From the NCBI GenBank assembly GCA_002914845.1, contig JXTC01000576.1, positions 98,814-162,813 of the forward strand: a DNA stretch of 64,000 bases, in the 5' to 3' direction. Below are positions 46,056 through 58,463 of this stretch, one piece after another. The notes under the pieces were generated by a model. The model did not search any database and was not told where the DNA came from. It was given only the letters and a program-made list of their open reading frames with translations. This stretch comes from Trema orientale. Taxonomy: Eukaryota > Streptophyta > Magnoliopsida > Rosales > Cannabaceae. Position 1 is the first letter of the stretch. Each line of letters opens with the position of its first letter. The position numbers were made by a program, and so were the translations under genes.

Positions 46056-46745
46056 ATTGTTTACAGTTTAGTTTCTTTTTAAGTATAGACGTGAACAAGT
46101 TGTTTACTATTACTTGCGAAACCAGCTGATTATATTTTTGTCTCTTTAATAGAGGTTGAAACTTCTTGTTTACAGTTATCGGGAAAAAAAAATTAATTAT
46201 AACTAAAGCACTGAAGCAGATCTATAAGTTATAGCAGTTGTTTACAGTTTAGTTTCTTTTTAAGCATAGACGTGAACAAGTTGTTTACTATTACTTGTGA
46301 AACCAGTTAATTCCATTTTTGTCTCTCTAATAAAGGTTGAAACTTCTTGTTTACAGTTATCCGAAAAAAAAAAGTAAATTATAGCCAAAGCACTGAAGCA
46401 GATCTATAAATTATACCAGTTGTTTACAGTTTAAGTTCTTTTTAAGCATAGAAGTGAACAAGTTGTTTACTATTAGTTCCGAAATCAGTTGGTTACATTT
46501 TTGTCTCTCTTGTAGAGGTTGAAAATTCTTGTTTACAGTTATCAGGAAAAAAAAAAGTTAATTATAGCCAAAGCACTGAAGCAGATCTGTAAATTATACC
46601 AGTTATTTACAGTTTAAGTTCTTTTTAAGCATAGACGTGAACAAGTTGTTTACTATTAGTTCTGAAACCAGTTGGTTACATTTTTGTCTCTCTTATAGGG
46701 GTTGAAACATCTTGTTTACAGTTATCGAGAAAAAAGAGTTAACTA
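46056..46745. repeat. 182-bp satellite, about 3.8 copies
   Basis: Unit starts (TGTTTACAGTTTAGTTCTTTTTAAG-like, from about 46059, 46240, 46422, 46604) are 181-182 bp apart. Each unit contains GACGTGAACAAGTTGTTTAC, AGGTTGAAACTTCTTGTTTA and GCACTGAAGCAGATCT. The unit length is in the range of plant centromeric or heterochromatic satellites, but here it is a short array inside a transposon. Confidence 0.93.
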
Positions 46746-46987
46746 AGGGTAAAATTGGAAACGTAGGTAAAAAAACGGGTAACAAATTATTCACATTTTA
46801 AAAACGTGCAAGTTGAAAATATCTAACCCAAAAACGGGTACTGGGTCTAATTTTCACGTAATACTTTAAAACATGATAAGTTCGATTTTGGAGAATATAA
46901 GATCTAGTGCAATGTGTGGTAAATTTTAGTGCTAATCTAATATAAAAGTAATATGTAATAAAGTAAAATACATTTTTAAAATAATAT

Positions 46988-47346
46988 GGGCCCGTTTGTT
47001 TCACCCATTCCATTCCATTCAAATGGAAAACTCATTGGAATGGGTGTTTGTTTCAATAATTCCAATTTTTCCATGCAAATGGTCTTTTAGAATAGGTGTT
47101 TGTTTCAACAATTAAGTTTTTCCATTCAAACGGTCTATCAGTCACATCAACTATTGGAATGGAGTTTTTGTATCTTGGAATGAGAATAGAGGAGAAGAAG
47201 TGTTTTTGAATGGTCCATTCCAATGCTCCTATTCTAATTACAACCCATTCTACTATTTTTCCATTCAAATGTCTCACATTCTAATTATAACCCATTCTAG
47301 AATTTCTATTTAAATACACCCAATCGAATGGGTGAAACAAACGGGC
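46988..47346. mobile_element. MITE nested in the hAT-like element (GGGCCCGTTTGTTTC ends)
   Basis: Terminal inverted repeat GGGCCCGTTTGTTTCACCCA is perfect at both ends, with inner repeats of CCATTCNAATGG type. The TSD is ambiguous because the flanks are AT-rich (AATAT / ATTAT). The tip style resembles Harbinger-type MITEs; the superfamily is not settled. Minus-strand frames 46798-47277 cross the element and are not genes. Confidence 0.85.
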
Positions 47347-47485
47347 CCATTATATGTACATGGATTGGATTATTATTGGATTTCAAAAGCTTGTATCCGA
47401 TCTAATCTAATTAATTATTAGATTTCTAAATTTGTATACAACCAATCCAATCTTATTAGATTATTTGTACACCCCTAATTGAACC

Positions 47486-48195
47486 GAAGGCCCATTCTTT
47501 ATGCTTCAACGGTTGCGTTATTAGAAGTGTAAAAAGGTACCTTATTGATAGTGACTTTTCTCCTTTTTGAAGGATAAGACTTTTCTCCTTGTTTTTAATA
47601 AATGTTGATAGCAATTAGTCCCTATCTTTCTATTACATTCCTCCTATTACAAGTTGATTGTTATGATCCTTCCATTAAAGTTCCAAGTAACATTAGAAGC
47701 CATCCAACAATTGACAAGTCAATGGTTATGATACTTCAATTAAAGTTCAAAGTGACAATAGAAAAGAGTATACCTTACAATTTTTAGAGAGAGAACCGGA
47801 AACGTAAGAGAAATCATGTTTAACACAACTCAAACACGAGAGCTTATTTCAATGACAACAAGTAGAGGCAACCACTCGACCAATAATTCTTAGAACAATG
47901 CCTTTTGTAAACCAGACAAGGTGCCACCTTTGTGCCAAAGAAACAACTCACATTCAAAAACAGAAGCAACAAGACCTCAAACTACACTTTGATCTTTTAT
48001 TTTTCTTTTTCTTTTTTCCTTTTATTTTTCCTCCTTTTATTGTCTACATAATTAGGCACGAACAAGATAATTAATAAGAAGCACAACTAACACTAGACCT
48101 TATCCAAGTAAGGAAACAAAACTAAAACACCACAAAAAGGGAAGGTAAAATTAGAACTTCCCACCTACAATTTTTGTAACACTTATTTTTCAGAA
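47486..48195. other. Region downstream of FAD2, likely including its 3' UTR
   Basis: No gene. The DNA next to the FAD2 stop is less AT-biased; AT-rich CTTTTATTTTTC runs near 47995-48025 could supply poly(A) signals on the minus strand. Confidence 0.45.
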
Positions 48196-49347
48196 TCAAT
48201 CATGAAATTTCTTGTACCAGAAGACACCTTTCTCGTCACCATCATCAGGCTCAACATAAACACACTCCTTGGTCTCTCTCCACATGGCTTTATATACGGG
48301 TGTACCATCAAATTGGTAGTATTCTCCAAGAATTGGCTTGATTGCTTTTGTGGCCTCCATGGCATGGTAATGAGGCATGGTCGAGAACAAATGGTGGGCC
48401 ACATGAGTGTCCGTGATGTTATGGAAAACCTTGTTTAGAACTCCATAATCTCTGTCCACAGTGGCCAAAGCTCCTCTAAGCCATTCCCATTCCGAAGAAT
48501 CGTAGTGGGGCAATGAAGGATGAGTGTGTTGCAAGAACGTAATCAACACTAGAAAACCATTCACCACCAACAAGGGACCTCCATACACGCACAAAACCCA
48601 AGCAAGCCCGTTTGCCATGGCGAGGCGGTAAAGCCCGTAGCACATGGCGAGAATGCCCACGTCGGAGAGGTATATCTGAGCCCGTTCGCGGTCCGAGTAG
48701 ATTGGGCCATATGGGTCAAAGTGGCACGCGAAGCGGTCGTAGGGGCGGCCCGAGACGTTGAAGGCCAAGTAGAGAGGCCAGCCAAGAGTGAGCGTGGTGG
48801 TGAGGATGAGGAATCTGCCAGGTGGGTTGTTGAGGTATTTGGAGTACCATCTTATGGCGGACTTTTGCTTTGGGACAAAGACTTCGTCTCGGTCAAGAGA
48901 GCCGGTGTTGGAGTGGTGGCGGCGGTGGCTGTATTTCCATGAAAAGTAAGGGACAAGAAGGAAAGAGTGGAGGATTAGGCCAACGGTATCGTCAAGCCAT
49001 TGGTGGTCACTAAAGGCGTGGTGGCCACATTCGTGGGCGATGACCCAAACACCGGTTAGGACACAGCCCTGGATGAAGCCGTAAATGGGCCATGCCAAGT
49101 AAGAGAGAGGGTGAGGAAGGAGGGGGATGTAACGGGTGGCAATATAGTAAAGGATGGCGGCAATGGTGAGGTCGTAAACGACATAAGAGAATGAGCGAAC
49201 AACAGAACGCTGGAAACAACGGGGTGGAATGGCTTTCTTGATCTGGCCAAGTGTGAACGGTGGTTTTGAGTATGGTACTCGTTTGAGGCTGTCTAGCTCT
49301 GATTTTTCGGAGGCAGGAGGGACAGACATTCGGCCACCGGCACCCAT
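48196..49347 (-). CDS. FAD2: Omega-6 oleate desaturase, ER type (FAD2), 383 aa
   Basis: Converts oleoyl to linoleoyl groups on phosphatidylcholine in the ER (delta-12 desaturation). Full length (family about 380-385) in one coding exon, as usual. Starts [11 protein letters not shown]. The three di-iron His boxes are intact: HECGHH (105-110), HRRHH (141-145), HVAHH (315-319). Hydrophobic stretches around residues 57-100, 118-135, 180-197 and 227-272 fit the membrane topology. Residues round the third box ([20 protein letters not shown]) are those of ordinary desaturases, not the altered ones of hydroxylases, acetylenases or epoxygenases. The oddity is the C-terminus FWYKKFHD, where many FAD2 proteins end in an aromatic-containing YNNKL-type ER signal. 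The GC-rich, continuous frame contrasts with the surroundings. The gene is likely active. A splice acceptor (TTGACAG|GTTCTGAACAATG) lies 10 bp before the ATG. Confidence 0.97.
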   Translation of the reverse strand: MGAGGRMSVPPASEKSELDSLKRVPYSKPPFTLGQIKKAIPPRCFQRSVVRSFSYVVYDLTIAAILYYIATRYIPLLPHPLSYLAWPIYGFIQGCVLTGVWVIAHECGHHAFSDHQWLDDTVGLILHSFLLVPYFSWKYSHRRHHSNTGSLDRDEVFVPKQKSAIRWYSKYLNNPPGRFLILTTTLTLGWPLYLAFNVSGRPYDRFACHFDPYGPIYSDRERAQIYLSDVGILAMCYGLYRLAMANGLAWVLCVYGGPLLVVNGFLVLITFLQHTHPSLPHYDSSEWEWLRGALATVDRDYGVLNKVFHNITDTHVAHHLFSTMPHYHAMEATKAIKPILGEYYQFDGTPVYKAMWRETKECVYVEPDDGDEKGVFWYKKFHD

Positions 49348-49357
49348 TGTTCAGAAC

Positions 49358-52300
49358 CTGTCAATTAGAAACATAGTGAAGTTAGTTATAAAGTATAATG
49401 TTAAGATTACTAAAGTATTAATCAATGAGTAATGTTAAGATTATATGTAATTTGATGATTGACTAATTATAAATACATTTTAAGTGAACCTTGTGGGATC
49501 TAATCTATTTATTTTAATCACCCAATCACAGAATTATACGTCACGTCACTCACGTGGTGTTGAGCACTAATAGTGTCTCATAGCATTGCTCTTAATTAAT
49601 AGATACAACTAATAATAACTATCAAAAGTCAAAAAAAGAAATTACACCAAAGTAGGTACAAGAGTAGGACTTTAATAAAAAATAAGCATTTAATCAGACA
49701 GTTGTGAACATAACTATTAGTGAACTAGCAAACTTCACCTCCTTCTAGAATAAATGTCACATTTATTTAAAAAAAAAAAAAGAAGGGAACGCAGAAATAC
49801 GTATTGAAGCAAAGTTAATGGCAACACTTGAGAAGGTAACGCTAAAGTGAAGCCATACGTTCCGCATTAACATAAATTTGGTCCACTAAATGAAGTGTCA
49901 GGTTTAAAAGTAAAAAGAAGTAACCAAAGGTTAGTCTAGCCCTCCCTGCAAATTTGAGGAGCAATGACAATATCAAGACACTTAATAGTCAACTGCAATA
50001 AATAGCTCGGTGAAAGTGGTCAAAACTAAACATGTAGAATTACTAGGACTTGTTTAGTCTAAAAAAAAAAAAAAAAACTACTAGGACTTGACTTAGCAGA
50101 AGTGATCCTAGTCATGTAGGCGGGAAATTTGACTAACAAGCCGGCTCACTATTGCATATCTGTTGACAAAGTTTCTGTTGGGTGTGGTGCTCTTTAAAGT
50201 AAAGAAAAAGAGAGCTTGGGATGGTGAAACTAAGTTAGGCGCCAAAAGGAAAAGAGAGAAAGGCAGAGATAAAAAGGGGTAAAAATAATAGGGGTTTTGT
50301 GGGTTTTTGTCATGTGAAGAGTACAAGATGAAATTATGAATCGTCCTCTGATTTTTGAAATCTCAAATCTATTCCCGGTAGAAATTGCAGCTTGAATCAC
50401 TGCCAATAACTTAATGAGATTCAAGTAAAATTGGAGGAAGATTCACCCTCAATCTTGTATTTATTATTAATTGAGAAAAATTCACAGAACCCTATTTTAT
50501 TTCTCCTCCTCTCTTTCCTTTATTATTTGAGAGTCTAAGCCACCTCCAAGTGGGGAAGGACCACACCCGAGTTTCCCTCTAGACTAAAACCATAATTAAA
50601 ACGGCCTAGGAGAAATCAAAGTTACTACAAAGAAAAAGATAAATGCTAGATATACTAATTTTACGTACTAAATAAATGGTGACATACTTTAAATTGTGTA
50701 ATCTCATGTGATTTAAATTTATGCAACCTTATTATTTGGTGCATAAAATTAGTATTTTATCATTACACCAGGCAAAATAAAAAAAATAAAAAAAATAAAA
50801 AGATTTACTATTGATCAATAATACACGTGAAAATAAAAAATAAAAAAATTTACTATTGAGCAATCATACAAGTGTTACTGCATAGAATTATAACATAACA
50901 GTGTAGGACATTTATTTTTCTGCTATGAACTAATTTTGCTTTACTATCAGTATCGTATACCATGATACATCATCAATCATCAATAGTGAACTCTAGAAGG
51001 GATCATTAAGTTCAACCATAAAACGCTACAACGAATTTAATGACAGGAGAAAAATAAAAAGATGCATTGCATGATGCATATGCGCACCGAATTAGACCAC
51101 ACATGCCACTCATCACAACAGGGAAATCGTACGGCCAAAAACATCACAACCAAGAAAATTAGGTAGGTTACCACTATTCACTAAAAAGCATGAAAAAGAA
51201 AAGTAAGAAAGAAAAGAAAAATATTTATATGGTTGGACTGTTATGATACTCGGGAAGAAAACGCTTATGTGGACCATAGTCACCATATAAATACTGACCC
51301 ACCAAAAGATAATGCGTCAAAATTGAATATGTAAACTGACAAAGGCATGCTCTCCACTTGGATAGCACCAAACACTACTTTATTGGCAAATGCAGGCAAA
51401 CTCAATGACGGTATGTGTAGCCTCTTTTATGGTTTTATATCAATCCACACAACATATGGGACCCAAAAGCCAACAAGCGAGAGTTACTAGTCACTACTTT
51501 ATTATTTATTCCTTGCCATATAGCTAGGAAAGGCCGGCGAAAGCTCACAGCCTTAAGAGTCTCAAACGAAGCCTATGCCTAACTTTTGAATCAAAAGCTA
51601 TAACTTGTAATAATAGAATATTAATCACTCACTTTCAGCCTAATATTTATTCATTTATTTATTAACAAATAATCAAAACTAACAATAAAAAGGGTTAAGT
51701 CGACTACTTTTTTTTATAAAAATGTTTTAAAAGCAAAAGCGGTATAAATTAGAATAAAGAAAATGATTTTATAAATAATTAGTGACCGATCTAATTTTTC
51801 CAATAAAAACTAAAATGAAAGTTGAAATCTGAAAAATCTATCATTTGAAATCTGAAAAATCTATCATAGCCCTGATAAGCAGATCTTAGATCATATAAAG
51901 TATAAATTAATCATTTCTGATTTAATAGCCAAGCGCTACGTCTTAAATGATTTGAAAGAGAAAGAGAGAAAAATATTTTTTTTTATTAAAAAAATAAGAT
52001 ACTATACAAATTAATTAAATAAAAAAAAGAGGAGAAATAAAATAAAGGGGTATAAAATCCAGTGAAAAAAAAAAAAACCGAAACGTAGCCTTAAGTTGAG
52101 AAAAAGACTTAGCGGCCACCGTTGAATGAGAAATTTTGATATTGGATCCTAAATCGTATGAAAGAGAATCCATGCAGACATGAATTAAAATATTAACCAA
52201 AAGAGATGAATTTCTTTAATTATCATTTATGGCCGACATGAATCAGATATTAATTTGTTTATTGTATAAAAAAGTTCAGGCTTTGTGGGATCCTAATCAT

Positions 52301-52993
52301 AAGGAATAAAAATATTGAAAATGGCATCAAATTGGTCCAACACTACATCAAAACCGGAAAATACCTTAGATTTTATTTTCCAAAATAAGAAAAAAGTGAA
52401 ATTACAGATTGAAATTAAATACACAAAAAAAAAAAACCGAACCACAAATAACATATACACGGTGATGCATATACAACATATTTCATAGGTATGTATTACT
52501 ATTTATATGCTTTTACATATATTTTTATTTTCATATGTATGACCATACAAAATTACACCAAGATTCAGATCTAATTCTCCTTGAAACAACAAGGGGAAAA
52601 GAAAAATAAGGAAAGAAAAAAACAAATTAAGAAACAAAGATATGTAGCTACATTTTAACAAAGTTTCCTTAAAAAATGAAGACAATAAATAAATAAAAAC
52701 CTGTACAGAATTAGAAACCAGAACAAACTGAAAGATCGATATATAATATCTTAAAAACAAAAATATATATAAAAAAATGGAAAAAAAAGAGAAGTAATGT
52801 ACATCTAGATCTAAACAGTTTTTACACTATTGAAACAACGTTTTACAGTTTCGTCTCAAATCCAAAAATCACCATAAACTAATATATACATATACATATA
52901 TATATATAATCTGAAAGTCTTCAAAAACAGAAAACTAGATTCAGAAAACGGAAAACAAAAAAAAAAAAAACAGAAGAAAAAAAAGAACAGTAC
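49358..52993 (-). other. Probable 5'-leader intron of FAD2 (about 3.6 kb)
   Basis: FAD2 genes of many plants have one large intron in the 5' leader, a few bases before the ATG. Here a good acceptor (polypyrimidine-poor but TTGACAG|G) ends at 49358. A candidate donor (TTTTCGG|GTACTG) is at 52993-52992, with a second possibility (CTCGG|GTGTTT) at 53003. The intron holds no gene; a MITE (49427-49591) lies near its 3' end. The open frames 50108-50424, 52015-52200 and 52503-52760 are not supported. Leader introns of FAD2 are known to enhance expression. The limits need transcript evidence. Confidence 0.6.
49427..49591. mobile_element. MITE, GAGTAATGCTAT family, in the FAD2 leader intron
   Basis: Left GAGTAATGTTAAGATTATAT; the right end TCATAGCATTGCTC is inverted relative to the tips of the copies at 2637 and 60615. 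The right half has the words GTGGTGTTGAGCAC and AGTGTCTCATAGC. It lies about 70 bp upstream of the leader-intron acceptor. Confidence 0.6.
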
Positions 52994-53210
52994 CCGAAAA
53001 CACCCGAGATAGAAGCGCTCCCTCACTTTCTCTCTCTAAAGTGAGAAGGAGGCCGTCTGGGATGGGCGGCTCTTTCTGAGGGGTCTGGTGAGGGCTTAAG
53101 CCGCCGTATTTAAGCTTTTTTTTTTCTCTCCCCACTTCCCAAGGACCCACTTGACACGTTTTAACTGCACTCAGCTAGGTTTGTGCTTACGTGGCGCATG
53201 CTTATTGGGT
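52994..53210 (-). promoter_or_regulatory. FAD2 leader exon and core promoter (inferred)
   Basis: On the minus strand: TATA-like CTTAAATAC at 53114-53106, preceded by a CCAAT box (ATTGG on plus, 53204-53208) and a G-box/ABRE-like GCCACGT (53195-53189). Downstream, a CT/GA-rich GC-elevated leader (about 53080-52994) contains CTTTAGAGAGAGAAAGTGAG. The minus-strand frame 52941-53150 over this stretch is most likely fortuitous. The start site is not determined. Confidence 0.5.
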
Positions 53211-53487
53211 TGTTGGCATGCTGTGGCTGTTTTCTGTAACGTGACCGAAGAAACTCTGCCCCTCAGGTTCGATCCCTTTCCATCTTGGCCGTTGGTTACA
53301 GTGATCTCAGATGCTTTTACTTATTTGGAGGGTTGAGATCGTGCCTCGGCTAGTCAAAATATCTTGCCACCCCCGAATCATTGGACAGGAAGATTTTTGG
53401 CGGTTGGCGTTAAATGACGAAAATAACCCCCTACGTATATAAAATACTTCGATAATGGGTAAACTTAAAAATATATATATATTTATT
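53211..53487. other. FAD2 upstream region
   Basis: Mixed composition, no gene; plausible distal promoter. Confidence 0.4.
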
Positions 53488-53659
53488 GGGGATGGCTACG
53501 GTAGGGGCGTCCCTACGTAGAGTCATGCCTTAATTATCGTTGGATAGGAATCTGTGGGGAATAACGGAAATCTGTGGAGAATCTATTTATATACAGATTC
53601 CCATCCAACGGTGAATAGACAAGGCCCTACGTAGGGACGCCCCTACTGTAGACGCGCCC
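53488..53659. mobile_element. Hairpin MITE of 172 bp upstream of FAD2
   Basis: Arms of about 70 bp: left GGTAGGGGCGTCCCTACGTA; reverse complement of the right arm AGTAGGGGCGTCCCTACGTA, continuing in both with CGTTGGATRGGAATCTG. Flanks ATATTTATT and TTATTTATT agree at 8 of 9 positions, compatible with a Mutator-type TSD. It is about 380 bp upstream of the FAD2 TATA-like box. Confidence 0.82.
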
Positions 53660-56131
53660 TTATTTATTTTTATATATTTTATTCTGCAGTTTAAATCTTA
53701 AATTCTGAAAAATAAAACTTTAAGATTACGAATTTCTGAAAATTAATAGCGTGAGTTTGATTTTTTGAATAATTTTAACTGGTAAAAGATAATAATATCC
53801 TCAAAATTAAGGAGAATAATAATGATTAATCCTGAATTCTGGAAAATAAAATCCTGAGATTACGAATTTCTGAAAATTAATAACCTGAGTTTGATTTTTT
53901 AAATAATTTTAACTAATAGAAGACAATAATATCCTCAAAATTAAGGAGAATAATAACAATTAATCTATTTTTTTTATTTTTCGTTATTAAAATTGGTCAA
54001 AAAATCAGTCCAGGCCCTAGGATATCAATTTTTAGAAATTCTTAATTTCAGAATATCATTTTACAGAGTTCAAATTGAAGAATACTCAAACTTGAGAGTA
54101 TTTTTTTCTACTTCATTCTAATAATTTAGTAATATAGTAAAATACTTTACATTTACACGGCATCTTTTTTTTTGGTTGATTTATTTGAAAAGAAAAATTC
54201 TTCGGTGATAAAATGCCGTCCTTTAATAAAATTCTTAGAAATATCTGAATTATCTATATGAGTTATATGAAACTACTCAAATATATACCAGTATCGAACA
54301 ACACTGGAATGCACAGGAGAGTGAGAGACTTTTTTGAGTGGGGGCAGACGATAAGACAAAAATAATTGATTTTTTTTATTTTTACCAAGACCTATCTTTG
54401 TAAAAAATAATAATAAAAAATTAATATAGTTATTCAATAATTAATCATAATTTTATGTACAAAATACGGGCGTAGTTGAAATTTAAATTACTAAAGAGAG
54501 GCATATCACTTTGAATTTTTAAAAAATTCATATGTAAAATTTAAAATTTAAAAACTTAAGCGGGGAGAATTGGTGATTGAATGGGGGCATAATTTGAATT
54601 TTTGAAAAATTTACATAGGAAATTTAAAACTTAAAAAATTGAGAAGGTTCAAGTGGTAATTAAATAGAGACATAACTTAAATTTTTAAAAAATTCATAGG
54701 TGAAATTTTTTAACCTAAAAAATTGAGAGGTGGTAATAGCCCTCCACTTGCCCCTCCTTCATCCGCCCAGGTGGGAATGTCCGATGTCGCACAAAGCCAG
54801 AGTAAAATTCTTTTGTAGTGAAAAATTGACTTCATAGTATTCAACCACGATCGAGTACAAAATTAAAGAATAAGTCACGTTTTAGTATTGCGCTCAACAG
54901 GTTCAAACCTATTTAGATTAAATTAAAATAATGTCATAGTTCTTTTAGCATATAAAAACCCAAAATTTAAAAGCAACTTCATTAAATCAGTTAGGGACTT
55001 AGGGTACTTACACGTCTTCAATTTCGGATTAAAAAATGATAACTATTTCTGGAAGTGATTTATAAGTTGTTTTATTTTCACCTTGACCCTTTAAATAGAT
55101 TAAAAAATAATAATAATAAAATCAAATAGCTAAGGAAAATTTGATGGATTAGAACCTTAGACCGACGTGGATAGAGTAGACAATTAAACATCGAAGTATT
55201 TTATTTTTTTTTTCTGGGAGCTTTCTAGACTCTTTTTAATAACGTGAATGAAATGAAGGCTTATGTATTTGGAAATGGTGCATGATATAATGTTATTAGT
55301 TATGATATCTTAAAAATACCGTGAATTTTGACTTTTCTAAAAAAAAATTAAGGTAACTAATGTTAGGGTATGACTTCTAGAAATTAAAAATTAGGTTAAT
55401 TTTTACACAAAAGGCAAAAATCAGGGTTTTTTTTTTTATCCCGTGTTATTATGGTGTTTGACGTTGTTTACATCTTATTTGCTAGTCACATTCAACTGGT
55501 GTTTGAGAAAATATTCAATACCGTTCCAAATCGTGTTTGAAATTGCCTTATGAAGGGCAATTTGGATAATATACAAGTTAAAAGATTCAAAAAATCAAAA
55601 AAAAAAAAAAAAAAAGGAAAAAACTTTGGGGTCTTTTTTTTAAAATCCAAGCCCTTCCAAAGATCTATCCCATCAACTTTACCAATAATAAGTAGTTTGT
55701 AATATAAAATTATAATGTGTTTCTTTATATATATTTTATCGTGTCATAGTGATAATAGGGGACCGTAACTTGTTTTTCAGAATTAACGAATTACGAATGA
55801 CGAGAAGAGTATTACATGTTTTACCAAGTAATGGAAGAGAGTGGATAATTTAGTCTAGCTGGTGACTTGATCAAATGTGATATTTTATATATTTAATTGC
55901 ATTATAAAGTTGACTGACGTGAACAAATTTTGTTATAGTACGATTTATTAACAAATAATTTACAATTACAAACTAGGTTGGTGAATATAGAAGGTCTCAA
56001 TTAGTTCGATTAGTAAATTTTTGCCTTTGCATTCGTTCATTCAATGTATGATTTCGGTTTTTATAGAAGGAAGGAAAGGTTAATAAAAAATTAAAAAAAA
56101 AAAAGAGAGTTAAGAGTTGGTTCTCATTGTT
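53660..56131. other. Intergenic, no gene seen
   Basis: AT-rich. A direct repeat of about 120 bp is visible at 53685-53830 and 53830-53965 (shared words CTGAAAATTAATA, AGTTTGATTTTTT and CAATAATATCCTCAAAATTA). Near 54480-54720 three degenerate copies of AAATTTAAAA(T/C)TTAAAAA appear. No exon-like frame. Confidence 0.5.
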
Positions 56132-56456
56132 CACTACAAAAAAGACAAGATTTTTAGTCACAATAATTTTTTTTAACTAAAAGTGACATTTAGTCACAAT
56201 TTCTTGTGACTAAAAGTTGACATTTAATCATAAGATATAACTAATATACTTTTAGTCACAACCTTTTATTTATAGTAATGAAATTTGTAGTGACTAAAAG
56301 TATATTTAGTCACAACAAATTATCATTTTTATGACTAAAACTTTTAGCCACAGAATTTTTAATCACGACATAAAAATAATGACACTCTTTTAGTCATAAA
56401 TTTTTCATTTTTAGTCACAATTTTTATCGTCACTAAAAGTAAGATTTTTTATAATG
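56132..56456. mobile_element. CACTA-like MITE, 325 bp, TSD GTT
   Basis: Left end CACTACAAAAAAGACAAGAT; reverse complement of the right end CATTATAAAAAATCTTACTT. Flanked by GTT on both sides (56129-56131 and 56457-56459), the 3-bp TSD of CACTA elements. Subterminal repeats TTTTAGTCACAA and their complements fill the element. Same family as the element in the tandem duplication (28820-29305). Confidence 0.82.
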
Positions 56457-56535
56457 GTTTATAATCCAAAAATGAAAAATAAATCGTATTTCGTTGCACC
56501 ACTCTATCTATCTTTATATATATATATATATATAT

Positions 56536-56774
56536 AAGTTGCCAATCCAGTAGGTATTTTTTTTACCTATATGTAAGTATTTTTTTTAGCCGTTAGATCA
56601 TCATCTAATGGTGATCCAACGGCTATAATGAAATGCATGAAAAGACGTACATCATTAATGCTTTTTCTCTCTATTACTTTTTAATATAAAAAAATGTGCA
56701 TGATAAATTTTCATTAGCCAAAATGATACCTATGTATAGGTAAAAATAAAAAAATACCTACTGAATTGGTGCTC
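56536..56774. mobile_element. MITE (TA-microsatellite family), third copy
   Basis: Left AAGTTGCCAATCCAGTAGGT, right CTACTGAATTGGTGCTC. (TA)n tracts flank both ends. The inside has a short palindrome, GCCGTTAGATCA...TGATCCAACGGC. Confidence 0.8.
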
Positions 56775-56779
56775 ATATA

Positions 56780-57493
56780 TATATATATATATATATTGTT
56801 ATCCTTCTTTATCCCTCTCCTATAGTCTCCTCTTATAAACTATTATCATATTTGTTGATGCACTGAGCTCATGTTTAGTTCGGTAAAATGGAATAGGAAT
56901 GGTATTGAAAATTGTAATGTAGTAGAATCCGAATAGAAATAGAAATGATATTCTATTATTTGGTTGAATTAGTATAATAGAATTGTATAAATATTTTATT
57001 GATCAAAATACTTTTATTTTTAAATATCCTAATAATGCTAAAAGGGAAAGTTGAGTCTTAAAGTAATTGACTAAAATGTGGAATCATTATTCCTTACCTT
57101 TTTGAAAAAACTAAGAATTCTACCAAGTAATGAAATTAAGATTCCAAATAGACCTTGATTTCCTAGTTTTTAACTTTAGACTCAAACAGATAAAATGGAC
57201 TTTGAAAAAGAATAATCATTGCATTTCAAAGTCCATTCCAATCTACCGAACATCAATATATTGACAAATCTTTCAATAACACAAAACTTCCTTGAAAGTG
57301 TTTACAGAACGAAAAAGAGGAAGAATAAGGCATAAACGATTGAATTTTTTTGTACGATGCCATTAATTTTTTGATAGTGGAGAATTTTTTTGTAGTTTTT
57401 CTTATTTATGCACGTGAGTAAGTCACTTTTTTCCCCTTTTTTTAGGGCAAACCACTTATTTCATTATGCGAATTCGTGTGAATAATCTTTGCT
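56780..57493. other. Intergenic, no gene seen
   Basis: AT-rich, no exon-like frame. GAATAGGAATGG / CCATTCCAATCTACCGAAC words near 56890 and 57232 hint at another degenerate inverted-repeat element. Confidence 0.4.
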
Positions 57494-57498
57494 TTATA

Positions 57499-58084
57499 TG
57501 TTGGAAAAAAATCACCTTCTTACTTGTGACTTTTCGCATGTATGAATAGTGATTTCCAAAATTAATACAGGAGTAAAGTAATACAACAAGACATAAATTT
57601 ATGTAGTTCACTCAACTTAGGCTACGTTTACAGAATTGCTACAGATCTTTCACTATAGGGAGAAATTTTGTTACAAGTGTTTACAAATATTCACTCATAG
57701 CCCTGATCCTAAATACACCTAAGCACCCTCTCTTACAAGTATTTTCTCACTCACACCTTTTGCTATTACTTTTTAAAATTTTCTCTTACACAAAGAAACT
57801 ATACTCTCTTTGAAAAGAGAAACAAAGAGAAATGAAAGGATTTAATCAGAAGAAACACTTAAATTGCTTCTGATTTAGGGATGCTTTGATGAAGCTAAGG
57901 AGGGGAGTATTTATAGCAAAACTCCCCATCTCCTTTCCATGTTCAAAACATGCTCATGGACAAAGTCCATAAATATGGATGGTCCACGAATGGTCCACGA
58001 ATATGGATGGACAAAAGTCCACAAATGTGAATGGACAAAAAAATTACAAAGGTGGCTGCCCATTTTTTTTTTGTTACCTCAACA
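57499..58084 (-). repeat. 3' LTR of the copia element
   Basis: 586 bp; ends TGTTGAGG...CCAACA on the minus strand. The inner edge is preceded by the purine tract. Confidence 0.9.
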
Positions 58085-58463
58085 ATCTCCCACTTGAAGA
58101 CTTGATATCTATCATGTCTTCACACACAATCAATGCATTAGCTCATCTCATAGCTTCTGTTGCTATCATTATTTTTATCGATAATTATACTCCACCATAT
58201 GAGTGTAGTACTTAGAATTGACGAATTCTAAGAATTTCATCTCGACTCATGTCGAAAGAACCTCGCTAATAATTATGGACTCCCATGTTTGGATTTTCCA
58301 GAAGTCCATCAGCCATCGACATCATTCACTACATACCCTGCATTAATGCCAAACCAATGCTCGTGTGCAAACTTGTAAATCCTGAATTTACTTCTACTAC
58401 ATATCCTCTTTCATGGCAATTTTAGAAATCAGTGGCATTGCCATGAGGATGTACATCTTTTCA

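Larger units (their letters stand above)
45321..47477. mobile_element. hAT-like non-autonomous element, 2157 bp
   Basis: Begins TAGGGGTGTATATTGG and ends ...GTACACCCCTA, an inverted repeat of TAGGGGTGTA, the canonical plant hAT tip. Flanked by 8-bp TSD copies with one mismatch: ATTGAACT (45313-45320) and ATTGAACC (47478-47485). Subterminal regions share TTGGATT/AATCCAAT words. There is no transposase. The interior holds a CT-rich minisatellite (45731-45912), a 182-bp satellite (46056-46745) and a nested MITE (46988-47346). Confidence 0.85.

Noticed and set aside
46798..47277. Minus-strand frames of 74 codons each in the nested MITE
   Set aside because: Produced by the AATGGN repeats of the MITE; no protein features.
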